A model generated the notes under the pieces. That model made no database searches. It saw only the letters and a program-made list of their open reading frames with translations, and was not told the DNA's origin. From assembly GCA_016718155.1 (NCBI GenBank), contig JADKEH010000015.1, positions 119,013 to 183,012 of the forward strand: 64,000 nt of DNA, given 5' to 3'. Positions 34,558 through 43,700 of this stretch are shown here, one piece after another. Numbering within the stretch: the stretch's first letter is position 1; every line of letters begins with the position of its first letter. Source of the DNA: Candidatus Rhodoferax randersensis. GTDB lineage: Bacteria > Pseudomonadota > Gammaproteobacteria > Burkholderiales > Burkholderiaceae_C. A program made the translations under genes and the position numbers.

Positions 34558-35629
34558 ATGAAAATTGCAGTGTTACCGGGTGACGGCATCGGCACCGAAA
34601 TTGTGACCGAGGCAGTCAAGGTCTTGCGCGCACTCGATCTTGGTCTTGAGATGGAGTCGGCCCTGGTTGGTGGCGCCGCCTACGAGGCACATGGTCACCC
34701 GCTGCCGGATGCCACGCTCAAGCTCGCCAAAGAGGCGGATGCAGTGCTGTTTGGTGCGGTCGGAGACTGGAAATACGACAAACTCGAACGCTCGCTGCGC
34801 CCTGAGCAAGCGATATTGGGGCTGCGCAAGAACCTGGGCCTGTTTGCCAACTTCCGACCCGCGATCTGTTATGAACAACTTGTCGATGCCTCCAGCCTGA
34901 AGCCCGAACTGATTGCGGGGCTGGACATCCTGATCATCCGCGAGCTGACGGGTGACATCTATTTCGGCCAGCCACGTGGTCGACGCACCGCTGTCGATGG
35001 TCACTTCCCCGGCAGCGAGGAAGCCTTCGACACCATGCGTTATTCGCGCCCGGAAATCGAACGCATCGCCCATGTAGCGTTTCAGGCGGCACGCAAGCGC
35101 AGCAAGCGCGTCACCAGCGTCGACAAGGCCAATGTGCTGGAAACCTTCCAGTTCTGGAAGGATGTGGTCACCGAGGTGCAGCGCACAGTACCCAGACGTT
35201 GCGCTGGACCACATGTACGTGGACAACGCCGCGATGCAGTTGGTCAAGGCGCCCAAGAAGTTCGACGTGGTGGTCACGGGCAACATGTTTGGCGATATCC
35301 TGAGCGACGAGGCGGCGATGCTGACCGGCTCGATCGGCATGTTGCCATCGGCCAGTCTCAACGCCTCCAACCAGGGACTGTACGAGCCCAGCCACGGCAG
35401 CGCGCCGGACATCGCCGGCCAAGGCATTGCCAACCCGCTGGCCACGATTTTGAGCGCCGCCATGATGCTGCGCTTCAGCCTGAACCAGGAAGCGCACGCC
35501 ACACGAATCGAGCGGGCCGTCAAGGCGGTGCTTGCGCAAGGTCTGCGCACCGCCGATATTCACAGCGCGGGAACCACGCGGGTCAACACCCGTGAAATGG
35601 GTGACGCCGTTGTCAGGTCTCTGAAATAG
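34558..35629 (+). CDS. leuB: 3-isopropylmalate dehydrogenase, frameshifted
   Basis: It oxidises 3-isopropylmalate to 2-oxoisocaproate with NAD. The N-terminal part runs MKIAVLPGDGIGTEIVTEAV to KANVLETFQFWKDVVTEV. The frame then breaks at about 35180-35185, where GAGGTG is followed by one base too many. The C-terminal part resumes in another frame with AQYPDVALDHMYVDNAAMQL, the metal-site segment GNMFGDILSDEAAML, the NAD-site ANPLATILSAAMMLRF and the end NTREMGDAVVRSLK. Both halves are fully conserved, so a sequencing or assembly error is likely; a true one-base insertion would make leucine synthesis defective. Confidence 0.92.
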
Positions 35630-35648
35630 TTTCGAATACAATCGCGTG

Positions 35649-35765
35649 ATGCAGTGCAACATGTCCTCCCCCAACGCCTTGGCCCGCGCCTCGGTCGGCA
35701 AAGCGTCGGACATGCGCGCGGTGGCGGCACTTGCCACCACCAAAACGACGAGCATTACTGGCTAA
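35649..35765 (+). CDS. Possible small ORF between leuB and asd
   Basis: 38 codons: MQCNMSSPNALARASVGKAS, then about 18 residues ending TTSITG. A TACAAT box lies a few bases upstream. No signal peptide, membrane segment or known motif is visible. It may be a real small protein, or simply leader sequence upstream of asd. Confidence 0.25.
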   Translation: MQCNMSSPNALARASVGKASDMRAVAALATTKTTSITG

Positions 35766-35851
35766 CACAGCCCAGTTCGTCACGCCCCCACCCGGCCAGA
35801 CGAGCCGGGCAGATGAAATTCCTTAGTTTCAATATCTGAAAGGGCAATGTG

Positions 35852-37015
35852 ATGAAAATCGGAAATCTGGTAGGACTGGTCGGCTGGCGCGGCATGGTTG
35901 GCTCTGTGCTGATGGACCGCATGGACGCAGAAGGCGACTTCGGTCTGATTGAGCCGGTGTTCTTCTCAACCTCCAATGCCGGTGGCAAAGCCCCACGCCA
36001 GGCCAAGCAAGAAACTGTCCTGCAGGACGCCTACAACATTGACGCCCTGCGCAAGTGCGACATCGTGATCAGCGCGCAAGGGGGTGACTACACCAGCGAA
36101 GTCTTCCCCAAACTGCGCGCCGCCGGTTGGCAAGGACACTGGATCGACGCTGCGTCCACCCTGCGCATGAAGGACGATGCGGTGATCATTCTGGACCCGG
36201 TGAATTTGCCAGTCATCAAGAATGCCCTGCAGCGCGGCGGTAACAACTGGATCGGCGGCAACTGCACCGTCAGTTGCATGTTGATGGGCGTAGGCGCCCT
36301 CTACAAGGCCGGCTTGGTGGAATGGATGAGCACCCAGACCTACCAGGCCGCCTCAGGCGGCGGCGCGCAGCACATGCGCGAACTGCTGACTCAGTACGGT
36401 ACCCTCAACGCGGAAGTGAAGGCACTGCTGGATGACCCCAAGAGCGCGATCCTGGAAATTGATCGCAAGGTGATTGCCAAGCAACGCAGCCTGAGCGACG
36501 CTGAGACCGCCAACTTCGGCGTGCCGCTGGGCGGTAGCCTGATTCCCTGGATCGACAAGGACCTTGGACTGGGCAAGCACCCAGACGAAGCCGGTTGGGG
36601 CGTCAGCCGCGAGGAATGGAAAGGCATGGCCGAGACCAACAAGATCTTGGGGCTGGGCGAGTCCTTCGGTTCGAGCCCGATTCCGGTCGACGGTTTTTGT
36701 GTACGTGTCGGCGCCATGCGCTGCCACAGCCAGGCGCTGACCTTCAAACTCAAGAAGGACGTGCCGACGGCGGACATCGAAGCCATGATCGCCGCTGACA
36801 ACGAATGGGTGCGCGTGGTGCCCAACACGCGCGAGGCCACCATTCACGAACTAACCCCCGTGGCGGTCACTGGCACTCTGGGCATTCCGGTCGGCCGAAT
36901 CCGCAAACTCGCGATGGGACCGGACTACGTCGGCGCATTCACCATCGGCGACCAGCTCTTGTGGGGCGCCGCGGAGCCACTGCGCCGCATGATGCGAATT
37001 CTCCTGAACGCGTGA
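35852..37015 (+). CDS. asd: Aspartate-semialdehyde dehydrogenase
   Basis: 387 residues, the proteobacterial type. It reduces aspartyl phosphate to aspartate semialdehyde for lysine, threonine, methionine and cell-wall diaminopimelate. NADP-binding GLVGWRGMVGSVLMDRM is at the N-terminus. The catalytic Cys138 lies in GGNCTVSCMLMGVG. The substrate segment GFCVRVGAMRCHSQALTF follows. ATG at 35852 is preferred to the adjacent GTG at 35849. The leuB-asd-fimV order is familiar from proteobacteria. Confidence 0.96.
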   Translation: MKIGNLVGLVGWRGMVGSVLMDRMDAEGDFGLIEPVFFSTSNAGGKAPRQAKQETVLQDAYNIDALRKCDIVISAQGGDYTSEVFPKLRAAGWQGHWIDAASTLRMKDDAVIILDPVNLPVIKNALQRGGNNWIGGNCTVSCMLMGVGALYKAGLVEWMSTQTYQAASGGGAQHMRELLTQYGTLNAEVKALLDDPKSAILEIDRKVIAKQRSLSDAETANFGVPLGGSLIPWIDKDLGLGKHPDEAGWGVSREEWKGMAETNKILGLGESFGSSPIPVDGFCVRVGAMRCHSQALTFKLKKDVPTADIEAMIAADNEWVRVVPNTREATIHELTPVAVTGTLGIPVGRIRKLAMGPDYVGAFTIGDQLLWGAAEPLRRMMRILLNA

Positions 37016-37249
37016 TTCACTGCTAATTCCGGAACACCTCGCGTGCCGCAATCAAGCCAGGTCGTTGTCGTTTGGCAACAATCAATCGAGCCCTCGGACC
37101 CCTGACCCGCAGCCTTTCAAAGTTAAAAGCTTTCTCAGCTTGTCAGGCTAAGACATTGATGCTATGGTACTTTTTAAGTTTTGAATGCCAGAGCGTTTGC
37201 TCGCATAATCAGATCATACAAACAGTAGCCCGATCATCGGAGTCACAAA

Positions 37250-39913
37250 TTGATTGCTAAGTCACAACGCTGGCAGAAAACCGCTATGGCGGCTGCAACC
37301 GCGGCGGTTTTTGGCCTTTGGGCTGCAAACACCATGGCCCTGTCATTGGGCCGAATCACCGTCCAGTCCGCCATCGGTGAGCCTTTGCGGGCTGAAATCG
37401 ATGTTCCGGACATCAATGCCGAGGAGGCATCAACCCTGAAGGCCGCAGTGGCCTCGCCGGATGCGTTTCGCGCCGCGGGGCTTGAGTACAACGCAGCCAT
37501 GTCGAGCCTGCAGGTGTCCATGCAAAGGCGCCCAGACGGTCGCGCCTTCATCCGAATCAGCAGCGACCGCACCATCAATGAACCCTTCGTGGACGTGATC
37601 ATTGAAGCCAGTTGGGCGTCGGGGCGCATCGTGCGGGACTACACGATGCTGTTCGATCCCCCGAACCTGCGCGCTGGCACACCTGCGGCACAGACGGCGG
37701 CTCAAGTTTCTGCGCCGCCCGCGGCGCCCGCGCGACCTCAGGCTGCTGCGACCGGCTCCCAGCCAACCATGGCGGCCAAGCCGGTCGAAGGACGCAAGCC
37801 ATCGGCCAAGCCAGCGGCAGCCGCTCCGACCAAAACCTCAGCGGACAGCGACCGTCAAGTGACGGTCAAGCCCGGAGACACCGCCGGCAAGATCGCAGCA
37901 GCCACGAAACCAGCCAACGTGTCGCTGGACCAAATGCTGGTTGCGCTTTTGCGTGCCAATCCAGACGCCTTCATTGGCGCAAATATCAACCGAATCAAGG
38001 CAGGCGCGGTCATGGACGTGCCCAGTGCCGACGAGGCGGGCGCCACCAGCCAGGGTGAAGCACGCCAGACGATTGTGGCCCAGAGCAAGGATTTCAACGA
38101 CTTCCGACGCAAACTGGCAGGCGATGCACCCACCGCCAAGGTCACTGCCGCCGATCGCAAGGCGACTGGCACAGTACAAGCCAAAGTCGAGGACAAGAAG
38201 CCAGGCACCGCGGCACCCGACAAGTTGACCCTTTCCAAAGGGGCAGTCCAGGGCAAACCCACGGAAGCCGAGATCGCCAAGGATCGCAGTGCGAAAGAGG
38301 CCGCCAGCCGCACCGCCGAGCTGTCCAAGAACATCGCGGAACTCGGCAAGATCGGCGCCACATCCAAGCCCGCCGCACCTGCCCCGGTCGCAGCTCCGGC
38401 CAGCGCAGCGAAAGCTCCCATTGCTCCGACCGTGCCGGTGGCAGCGCCAGTTCCCGTAGCCAGTGCACCCGCCCCTGCTCCGGCGGTTGCCAAACCTGTG
38501 GCACCGGCGTCCACCGCGCCCGCTGCGCCAGTCGCAGCGCCCACCCCCGCCGCGGCGACTGCGTCCGCCCCCGCTGCAACCGTGTCCGCGCCAAAGCCTG
38601 CAGCGTCCGCGCCGGCACCGGCCCCAGTTGCCTCTGCGCCAGTCAAGCGCCCGGTTGCTCCGCCAGCGCCACCTCCCGAACCGGACCTGGTAGACAGCCT
38701 ACTTGAAAATCCGTTAGTCCCAGCAGGTGCTGTGGGTCTGATTGCTTTGCTGGCCGGGTTTGGCTTTTATCGCATGCGTCAGCGCAAGAAAGCGTCGCAG
38801 GTTGACAGCGCGTTCCTGGAAAGCCGTCTTCAGCCCGACTCGTTCTTTGGAACCAGTGGCGGCCAGCGGGTTGACACCAGCGACAGCGCCGCCACCGGCT
38901 CGTCAATGGTTTACTCGCCAAGCCAACTTGATGCGGCGGACGACGTTGATCCCGTGGCAGAGGCAGATGTCTATCTGGCCTATGGGCGTGACCTGCAAGC
39001 CGAAGAGATTCTTAAGGAGGCCCTGCGGACCAATTCCAGCCGTATTGCGATCCATCAGAAGCTGCTGGAGATATACGCCAAACGGCGCGACGCCAAGGGT
39101 TTTGAAGGCGTGGCAGGTCAGGCCTACAAACTCACGGGCGGCGACGGCGCCGATTGGGCGCGCATTTGCGAACTTGGTCTGAGCATCGACCCAAACAATG
39201 CGCTCTATCAGCCGGGCGGCCAACCCAGCGGCGACGACAATGCAACCTCGCGCCCGGCACCGCTGGAGCCCCTGCGCAGCACGCCTGACGACACCATGCC
39301 GCTTGCAGCGGCGCCACCAGCATCCATGGATCTGGACCTGGATCTCGATTTCTCACTGGACGACGAACCAACCAGCGCCATCTCACCGGCAAGCTCTTCC
39401 AGGAACACCGATCCCACCGTGAGCATGCGCGCCGGCAGCATGGGGACTGCGCCGCTGAACATGGTGTCGGGCGTGGATGCCACCGCCAAACTCCCCAGCA
39501 GTGCCGACTTTTCGTTGCCGCTCCTGGACGTTCCAGGTAGTGAGATGACCCTGTCCAACGCTGACGCCGAGGACTTTCGGGCTCAGGCAGCCACCAGCTT
39601 TGGCATGACCACCCCCGTACCCTTGCCAGCGTCTGAATTGCGGCAGCCAGCCGCTGCGGCAGCGGCCGATGCCGGGATGCTGGAGTTCGACCTGGAATCG
39701 CTATCACTCGACCTGAACGGCGACACGGAACAGCCAGTCATTGCGGCCGCCCCCGCCACCAGCGAAGACCCGTTGGCGACCAAGCTCGCCTTGGCTGAGG
39801 AATTTGGCGCCATTGGCGACGCAGACGGTGCACGTGCGTTGATTGAAGAGGTCATCGAAGAAGCCACGGGCGAGATGAAAGCCAAGGCGCAACGCGCCCT
39901 GAGCAACTTGTGA
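37250..39913 (+). CDS. fimV: FimV/HubP-family polar pilus assembly protein
   Basis: 887 residues. Signal peptide (TAMAAATAAVFGLWAANTMA), then the FimV N-terminal domain beginning ALSLGRITVQSAIGEPLRAE. A LysM-like segment (VTVKPGDTAGKIAA) follows near residue 205. An Ala/Pro-rich linker of about 150 residues leads to one membrane segment (VGLIALLAGFGFYRMRQRKK, near 490-510). The cytoplasmic part holds TPR-like helices (EADVYLAYGRDLQAEEILKE), an acidic stretch, and the FimV C-terminal domain ending EEATGEMKAKAQRALSNL. It links peptidoglycan to polar type IV pilus and twitching machinery. The TTG start has GGAG eight bases upstream. Confidence 0.92.
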   Translation: MIAKSQRWQKTAMAAATAAVFGLWAANTMALSLGRITVQSAIGEPLRAEIDVPDINAEEASTLKAAVASPDAFRAAGLEYNAAMSSLQVSMQRRPDGRAFIRISSDRTINEPFVDVIIEASWASGRIVRDYTMLFDPPNLRAGTPAAQTAAQVSAPPAAPARPQAAATGSQPTMAAKPVEGRKPSAKPAAAAPTKTSADSDRQVTVKPGDTAGKIAAATKPANVSLDQMLVALLRANPDAFIGANINRIKAGAVMDVPSADEAGATSQGEARQTIVAQSKDFNDFRRKLAGDAPTAKVTAADRKATGTVQAKVEDKKPGTAAPDKLTLSKGAVQGKPTEAEIAKDRSAKEAASRTAELSKNIAELGKIGATSKPAAPAPVAAPASAAKAPIAPTVPVAAPVPVASAPAPAPAVAKPVAPASTAPAAPVAAPTPAAATASAPAATVSAPKPAASAPAPAPVASAPVKRPVAPPAPPPEPDLVDSLLENPLVPAGAVGLIALLAGFGFYRMRQRKKASQVDSAFLESRLQPDSFFGTSGGQRVDTSDSAATGSSMVYSPSQLDAADDVDPVAEADVYLAYGRDLQAEEILKEALRTNSSRIAIHQKLLEIYAKRRDAKGFEGVAGQAYKLTGGDGADWARICELGLSIDPNNALYQPGGQPSGDDNATSRPAPLEPLRSTPDDTMPLAAAPPASMDLDLDLDFSLDDEPTSAISPASSSRNTDPTVSMRAGSMGTAPLNMVSGVDATAKLPSSADFSLPLLDVPGSEMTLSNADAEDFRAQAATSFGMTTPVPLPASELRQPAAAAAADAGMLEFDLESLSLDLNGDTEQPVIAAAPATSEDPLATKLALAEEFGAIGDADGARALIEEVIEEATGEMKAKAQRALSNL

Positions 39914-39920
39914 CAGCCAT

Positions 39921-39947
39921 CGCGGTCACGACCCAATCGTGACCGCG
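39921..39947 (+). other. Perfect 11-base inverted repeat between fimV and truA
   Basis: CGCGGTCACGA and TCGTGACCGCG flank a five-base CCCAA loop in the 47-base gap. No T-run follows, so it is not a classic terminator. It could stabilise or separate the fimV and truA parts of one transcript. Confidence 0.6.
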
Positions 39948-39960
39948 GCGTGAGTTCACT

Positions 39961-40743
39961 GTGAGGTTGGTCCTCGCTGTCAGCTACAACGGACAGGCCT
40001 ACCAGGGCTGGCAAAGCCAGGCCTCTGGCAAGACGGTTCAAGACAAGCTTGAAGCCGCCCTGGGCAAGTTTACCGGCACGCGCATTTCCACCCTGTGTTC
40101 TGGCCGCACCGATGCGGGTGTCCATGGGGTCATGCAGGTGGTCCATTTCGACACCGAAGTCAGGCGCCCAGCCCACGCTTGGGTGCGCGGCCCCAACGCG
40201 CTGCTGCCCCGCGATATTGCCATCCAGTGGGCCACGGAGGTGCCTGCAGCCTTTCACTGCCGGGCCAGCGCCCTGTCGCGACGCTACGCCTATGCCCTGC
40301 TCGAATCGCCCGTGCGACCCAGCTTCGAAGCCGGACGGGTCGGCTGGTCATGCCACGCGCTGGACATGGCAGCAATGCAGCAGGCCGCCCAGCGACTCAT
40401 CGGCGAGCATGACTTCAGCTCTTTTCGCGCCTCGGCATGTCAGGCGTTGTCGCCCGTCAAGAACCTCCAGCGCCTCGACATCTCCAGGCGCGGCGCGTAC
40501 TGGCGCTTCGAGTTTGAAGCCGATGCCTTCCTGCACCACATGATCCGCAACATCATGGGCAGCCTGGTCTACATCGGTCAGGGTCGCCATCCGCCGGCGT
40601 GGATGACAGATGTATTGTTGGCGCGTGACCGCAAGGCGGCCGCTCCAACGTTTTCGCCAGACGGTTTGTACTTTCTGGGGCCCCGGTATGCCGCGCATTG
40701 GGGCCTTCCCGAACAGACCGCTGGCTATGATGGCTTGCCATGA
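39961..40743 (+). CDS. truA: tRNA pseudouridine(38-40) synthase
   Basis: 260 residues. It makes pseudouridine at positions 38-40 of the anticodon arm. The catalytic Asp51 lies in CSGRTDAGVHG. Other family segments are SYNGQAYQGWQSQ, LSRRYAYALLES, HDFSSFRASACQA and FLHHMIRNIMGSLV. A GTG start at 39961 begins directly at the conserved MRLVLAVSYNG. It overlaps trpF by four bases (ATGA). Confidence 0.96.
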   Translation: MRLVLAVSYNGQAYQGWQSQASGKTVQDKLEAALGKFTGTRISTLCSGRTDAGVHGVMQVVHFDTEVRRPAHAWVRGPNALLPRDIAIQWATEVPAAFHCRASALSRRYAYALLESPVRPSFEAGRVGWSCHALDMAAMQQAAQRLIGEHDFSSFRASACQALSPVKNLQRLDISRRGAYWRFEFEADAFLHHMIRNIMGSLVYIGQGRHPPAWMTDVLLARDRKAAAPTFSPDGLYFLGPRYAAHWGLPEQTAGYDGLP

Positions 40744-41483
40744 ACCCGCCACTTGACCCTGTGCACCGAACTCGAATCAAAATCTGCGGCCTGACACGCG
40801 AGCAGGACGTGGACGCAGCAGTCGCTGCGGGCGCCGACGCCATCGGATTTGTGCTGTACCCGCCGAGCCCGCGCTACGTGACCCCCGAGCGCGCCCGCGA
40901 ACTCAGCCGTCGGCTGCCTCCCTTTGTCACGCCGGTGCTGCTGGTGGTCAATCAGCCGACCCTAGTGACCATCGCGGCCTGCGAACTCAACCCCAGCGCG
41001 GTGGTTCAATTCCATGGCGACGAAACCCCGGCAGACTGCCTGGTGGCGACCCACGACGGTGCCCGCCCCTACCTGCGCGCCGCGCGCATTCCCATGGGCG
41101 ACGCTGGTCGCGGCTTCGATCTCGTAAAATACGCGCACGATTATTCAAACGCCCAGGCCATACTGCTCGACGCCCACGTCGACGGTTTTGGCGGCGCAGG
41201 CAAGGTTTTCAATTGGTCACTTCTTCCAGCAAGCGTCAACGCTCACCTCGTCTTGAGTGGTGGGCTCAACGCTGCAAATGTGGCTGGCGGCATTCTTCAG
41301 GTTCGGCCACGGTGTTTATCGCTGGCCGTTGATGTGAGTTCGGGCGTTGAAGTCTCTGGTCCCGGCAACCAGGGCATCAAAGACCCCGACAAGATCAATC
41401 AATTTGTCGCCGCCGTGCGTGCGGCCGACAAGCAACTTGAAGAGTTAATCCATGTCATTTCCCGGAAACTACCAACAACCTGA
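40740..41483 (+). CDS. trpF: Phosphoribosylanthranilate isomerase
   Basis: 247 residues. It catalyses the Amadori rearrangement in tryptophan synthesis. KICGLTREQDVDAA carries the catalytic Cys16. FVLYPPSPRYV and VVQFHGDETPADC follow. The catalytic Asp is in AILLDAHVDGFGG, and SGGLNAANVAGGI binds phosphate. The length is somewhat above the usual 200-220 because of a C-terminal tail that overlaps trpB by 32 bases. Confidence 0.95.
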   Translation: MNPPLDPVHRTRIKICGLTREQDVDAAVAAGADAIGFVLYPPSPRYVTPERARELSRRLPPFVTPVLLVVNQPTLVTIAACELNPSAVVQFHGDETPADCLVATHDGARPYLRAARIPMGDAGRGFDLVKYAHDYSNAQAILLDAHVDGFGGAGKVFNWSLLPASVNAHLVLSGGLNAANVAGGILQVRPRCLSLAVDVSSGVEVSGPGNQGIKDPDKINQFVAAVRAADKQLEELIHVISRKLPTT

Positions 41484-42756
41484 CCCGCGCGGTCACTTCG
41501 GCATCTACGGCGGCAGCTTCGTCTCCGAGACCCTGACCCACGCCATCAACGAACTCAGGGCCGCCTACACCAAGTACCAGAACGACCCCGCCTTTGTCGC
41601 CGAGTTCAAGTACGAGCTGGCGCACTTTGTCGGTCGCCCCTCCCCCATCTACCACGCGGCCCGCATGAGCCGGGAACAAGGTGGCGCGCAGATCTTTCTG
41701 AAGCGCGAAGACCTCAATCACACCGGCGCCCACAAGGTCAACAACACCATTGGCCAGGCCATGTTGGCCCGGCGCATGGGCAAGCCGCGCGTGATTGCGG
41801 AAACCGGTGCCGGCCAGCACGGCGTGGCCACCGCGACCATCTGCGCCCGCTACGGACTGGAATGCGTGGTCTACATGGGCAGCGAAGATGTCAAACGCCA
41901 AAGCCCCAACGTGTACCGCATGAAGCTGCTCGGCGCCACCGTGGTGCCGGTGGAAAGTGGCAGCAAGACCCTGAAAGACGCCCTCAACGAAGCCATGCGC
42001 GACTGGGTCGCCAATGTGGACAACACCTTCTACATCATTGGCACCGTTGCAGGCCCTCATCCCTACCCCATGATGGTGCGCGACTTTCAGAGCGTGATCG
42101 GCCAGGAGTGCCTGGTGCAGATGCCCGAGATGCTGCAAGCCCAGGGCTGTCGTACCCCGCAACCCGAAGTCGTGGTGGCCTGTGTCGGTGGTGGCAGCAA
42201 TGCCATGGGCATCTTCTACCCTTACATCAACCACGCCAATACCCGCCTGATCGGCGTGGAAGCTGCCGGTGAAGGCATGGACAGCGGCAAACACAGCGCC
42301 TCGTTGCAGCGTGGCAGCCCCGGCGTGTTGCACGGCAACCGCACCTACGTGCTGCAGGACGACAACGGCCAGGTGACCGAAACGCACAGCATCAGCGCCG
42401 GGCTGGACTACCCAGGCGTCGGCCCGGAACATGCTTTTCTGAAAGACATCGGGCGCGCCGAGTACGTGGGCATCACCGACACCGAAGCGCTGGCGGCCTT
42501 TCACTACCTGTGCCGCACCGAGGGCATCATCCCCGCCCTGGAATCCAGCCACGCGGTCGCCTACGCCATGAAGCTGGCCAAAACCATGGCGCCCGATCAG
42601 TCGATTCTGGTGAACCTCTCCGGGCGTGGTGACAAGGACATCGGCACGGTCGCCGATTTGAGCGGTGCCGATTTCTTTTGCCGCCCCAGCTGCCAGGGCC
42701 AAGGTGTCAAGGGCGACACCGCCAGCATCCAACGTGCCATCAAGGTGGTCAAATGA
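41452..42756 (+). CDS. trpB: Tryptophan synthase beta chain
   Basis: 434 residues, slightly longer than the common 400. It joins indole and serine with PLP. The PLP Lys95 is in LNHTGAHKVNNTIGQ. GAGQHGVATAT and the phosphate loop CVGGGSNAMG are present. ISAGLDYPGVGPEH marks the substrate region. It overlaps both trpF and trpA (ATGA), so the three are translated together. Confidence 0.97.
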   Translation: MSFPGNYQQPDPRGHFGIYGGSFVSETLTHAINELRAAYTKYQNDPAFVAEFKYELAHFVGRPSPIYHAARMSREQGGAQIFLKREDLNHTGAHKVNNTIGQAMLARRMGKPRVIAETGAGQHGVATATICARYGLECVVYMGSEDVKRQSPNVYRMKLLGATVVPVESGSKTLKDALNEAMRDWVANVDNTFYIIGTVAGPHPYPMMVRDFQSVIGQECLVQMPEMLQAQGCRTPQPEVVVACVGGGSNAMGIFYPYINHANTRLIGVEAAGEGMDSGKHSASLQRGSPGVLHGNRTYVLQDDNGQVTETHSISAGLDYPGVGPEHAFLKDIGRAEYVGITDTEALAAFHYLCRTEGIIPALESSHAVAYAMKLAKTMAPDQSILVNLSGRGDKDIGTVADLSGADFFCRPSCQGQGVKGDTASIQRAIKVVK

Positions 42757-43574
42757 GTCGCATCGCATCCACGTTCTCGGCACTCAAGTCGCAGGGACGC
42801 AAAGCCCTGATTCCGTATGTGACGGCCGGCTTCCCCTACGTCGACATCACCCCTGAGCTGATGCACGGCATGGTCGCCGCGGGGGCCGATGTGATTGAAC
42901 TCGGTGTGCCCTTCTCCGACCCCAGCGCGGACGGCCCGGTGATCCAGCGTGCTGGTGACAAAGCCCTGGGTTTTGGCATCGGCCTTGCGCATGTACTGGC
43001 CATGGTGCAGGAGTTTCGCAAGCGCGATGCCACCACGCCAGTCGTCCTCATGGGATATGCCAACCCGGTTGAACGCTACAACCAGCGCCATGACGCGCGC
43101 GACGGCAAGAGTGCCTTCGTGCGCGATGCCGCCGCCGCTGGTGTCGACGGCGTGCTGGTGGTGGACTACCCGCCCGAAGAGTGCGAGGCTTTCGCCGCTG
43201 AACTGCGAGCCGCTGGCCTGGACCTGATCTTTCTGCTGGCCCCAACCAGCACCGACGAACGCATGCAACTGGTCCAGCGCGTCGCCAGCGGCTACGTCTA
43301 TTACGTCTCGCTCAAGGGAGTGACCGGCTCCGGCGCACTCAACACCTCCGCCGTCGAAGCCATGTTGCCACGTATCCGTCAGCATGTCAGTCTGCCGGTT
43401 GGTGTGGGTTTTGGCATACGTGATGCCGCCACCGCCCAAGCAATCGGACGGGTCGCCGACGCCGTGGTGATTGGCACCCGACTGATCGAGCTGATCGAGA
43501 AGCAGCCCCGTGCCGAAGTCGTGCCCGTGGCGGCGGACTTCCTGCGGGAGATTCGGTCTGCTTTGGATTCATAA
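42753..43574 (+). CDS. trpA: Tryptophan synthase alpha chain
   Basis: 273 residues. It cleaves indole-3-glycerol phosphate; indole passes to TrpB by the channel. Catalytic Glu49 and Asp60 are seen in VIELGVPFSDPSADGP. YYVSLKGVTGSGALNTS and GFGIRDAATAQAI are the phosphate-binding loops. An ATGA overlap couples it to trpB. accD follows after 126 bases. Confidence 0.97.
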   Translation: MSRIASTFSALKSQGRKALIPYVTAGFPYVDITPELMHGMVAAGADVIELGVPFSDPSADGPVIQRAGDKALGFGIGLAHVLAMVQEFRKRDATTPVVLMGYANPVERYNQRHDARDGKSAFVRDAAAAGVDGVLVVDYPPEECEAFAAELRAAGLDLIFLLAPTSTDERMQLVQRVASGYVYYVSLKGVTGSGALNTSAVEAMLPRIRQHVSLPVGVGFGIRDAATAQAIGRVADAVVIGTRLIELIEKQPRAEVVPVAADFLREIRSALDS

Positions 43575-43700
43575 TCAACCCATGACCTGAAACTCCGGAT
43601 AACACGCGAGGCGACGCTCAGCGCTGCCTCGGTCAGCGAGCAGATAGAAACCTAGCGGGCCAGCCCTTCAACGCTGCCCCCAACCAACTGAGGAACGCCC

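Noticed and set aside
37855..38646. A 263-codon Ala/Gly-rich antisense frame opposite the fimV linker
   Set aside because: It is the reverse of the Ala/Pro-rich repeat of FimV and has no independent coding signs.
41455..42783. A 442-codon antisense frame opposite trpB
   Set aside because: TrpB is complete and conserved on the plus strand. The antisense product is His/Gly/Val-rich shadow sequence without motifs.
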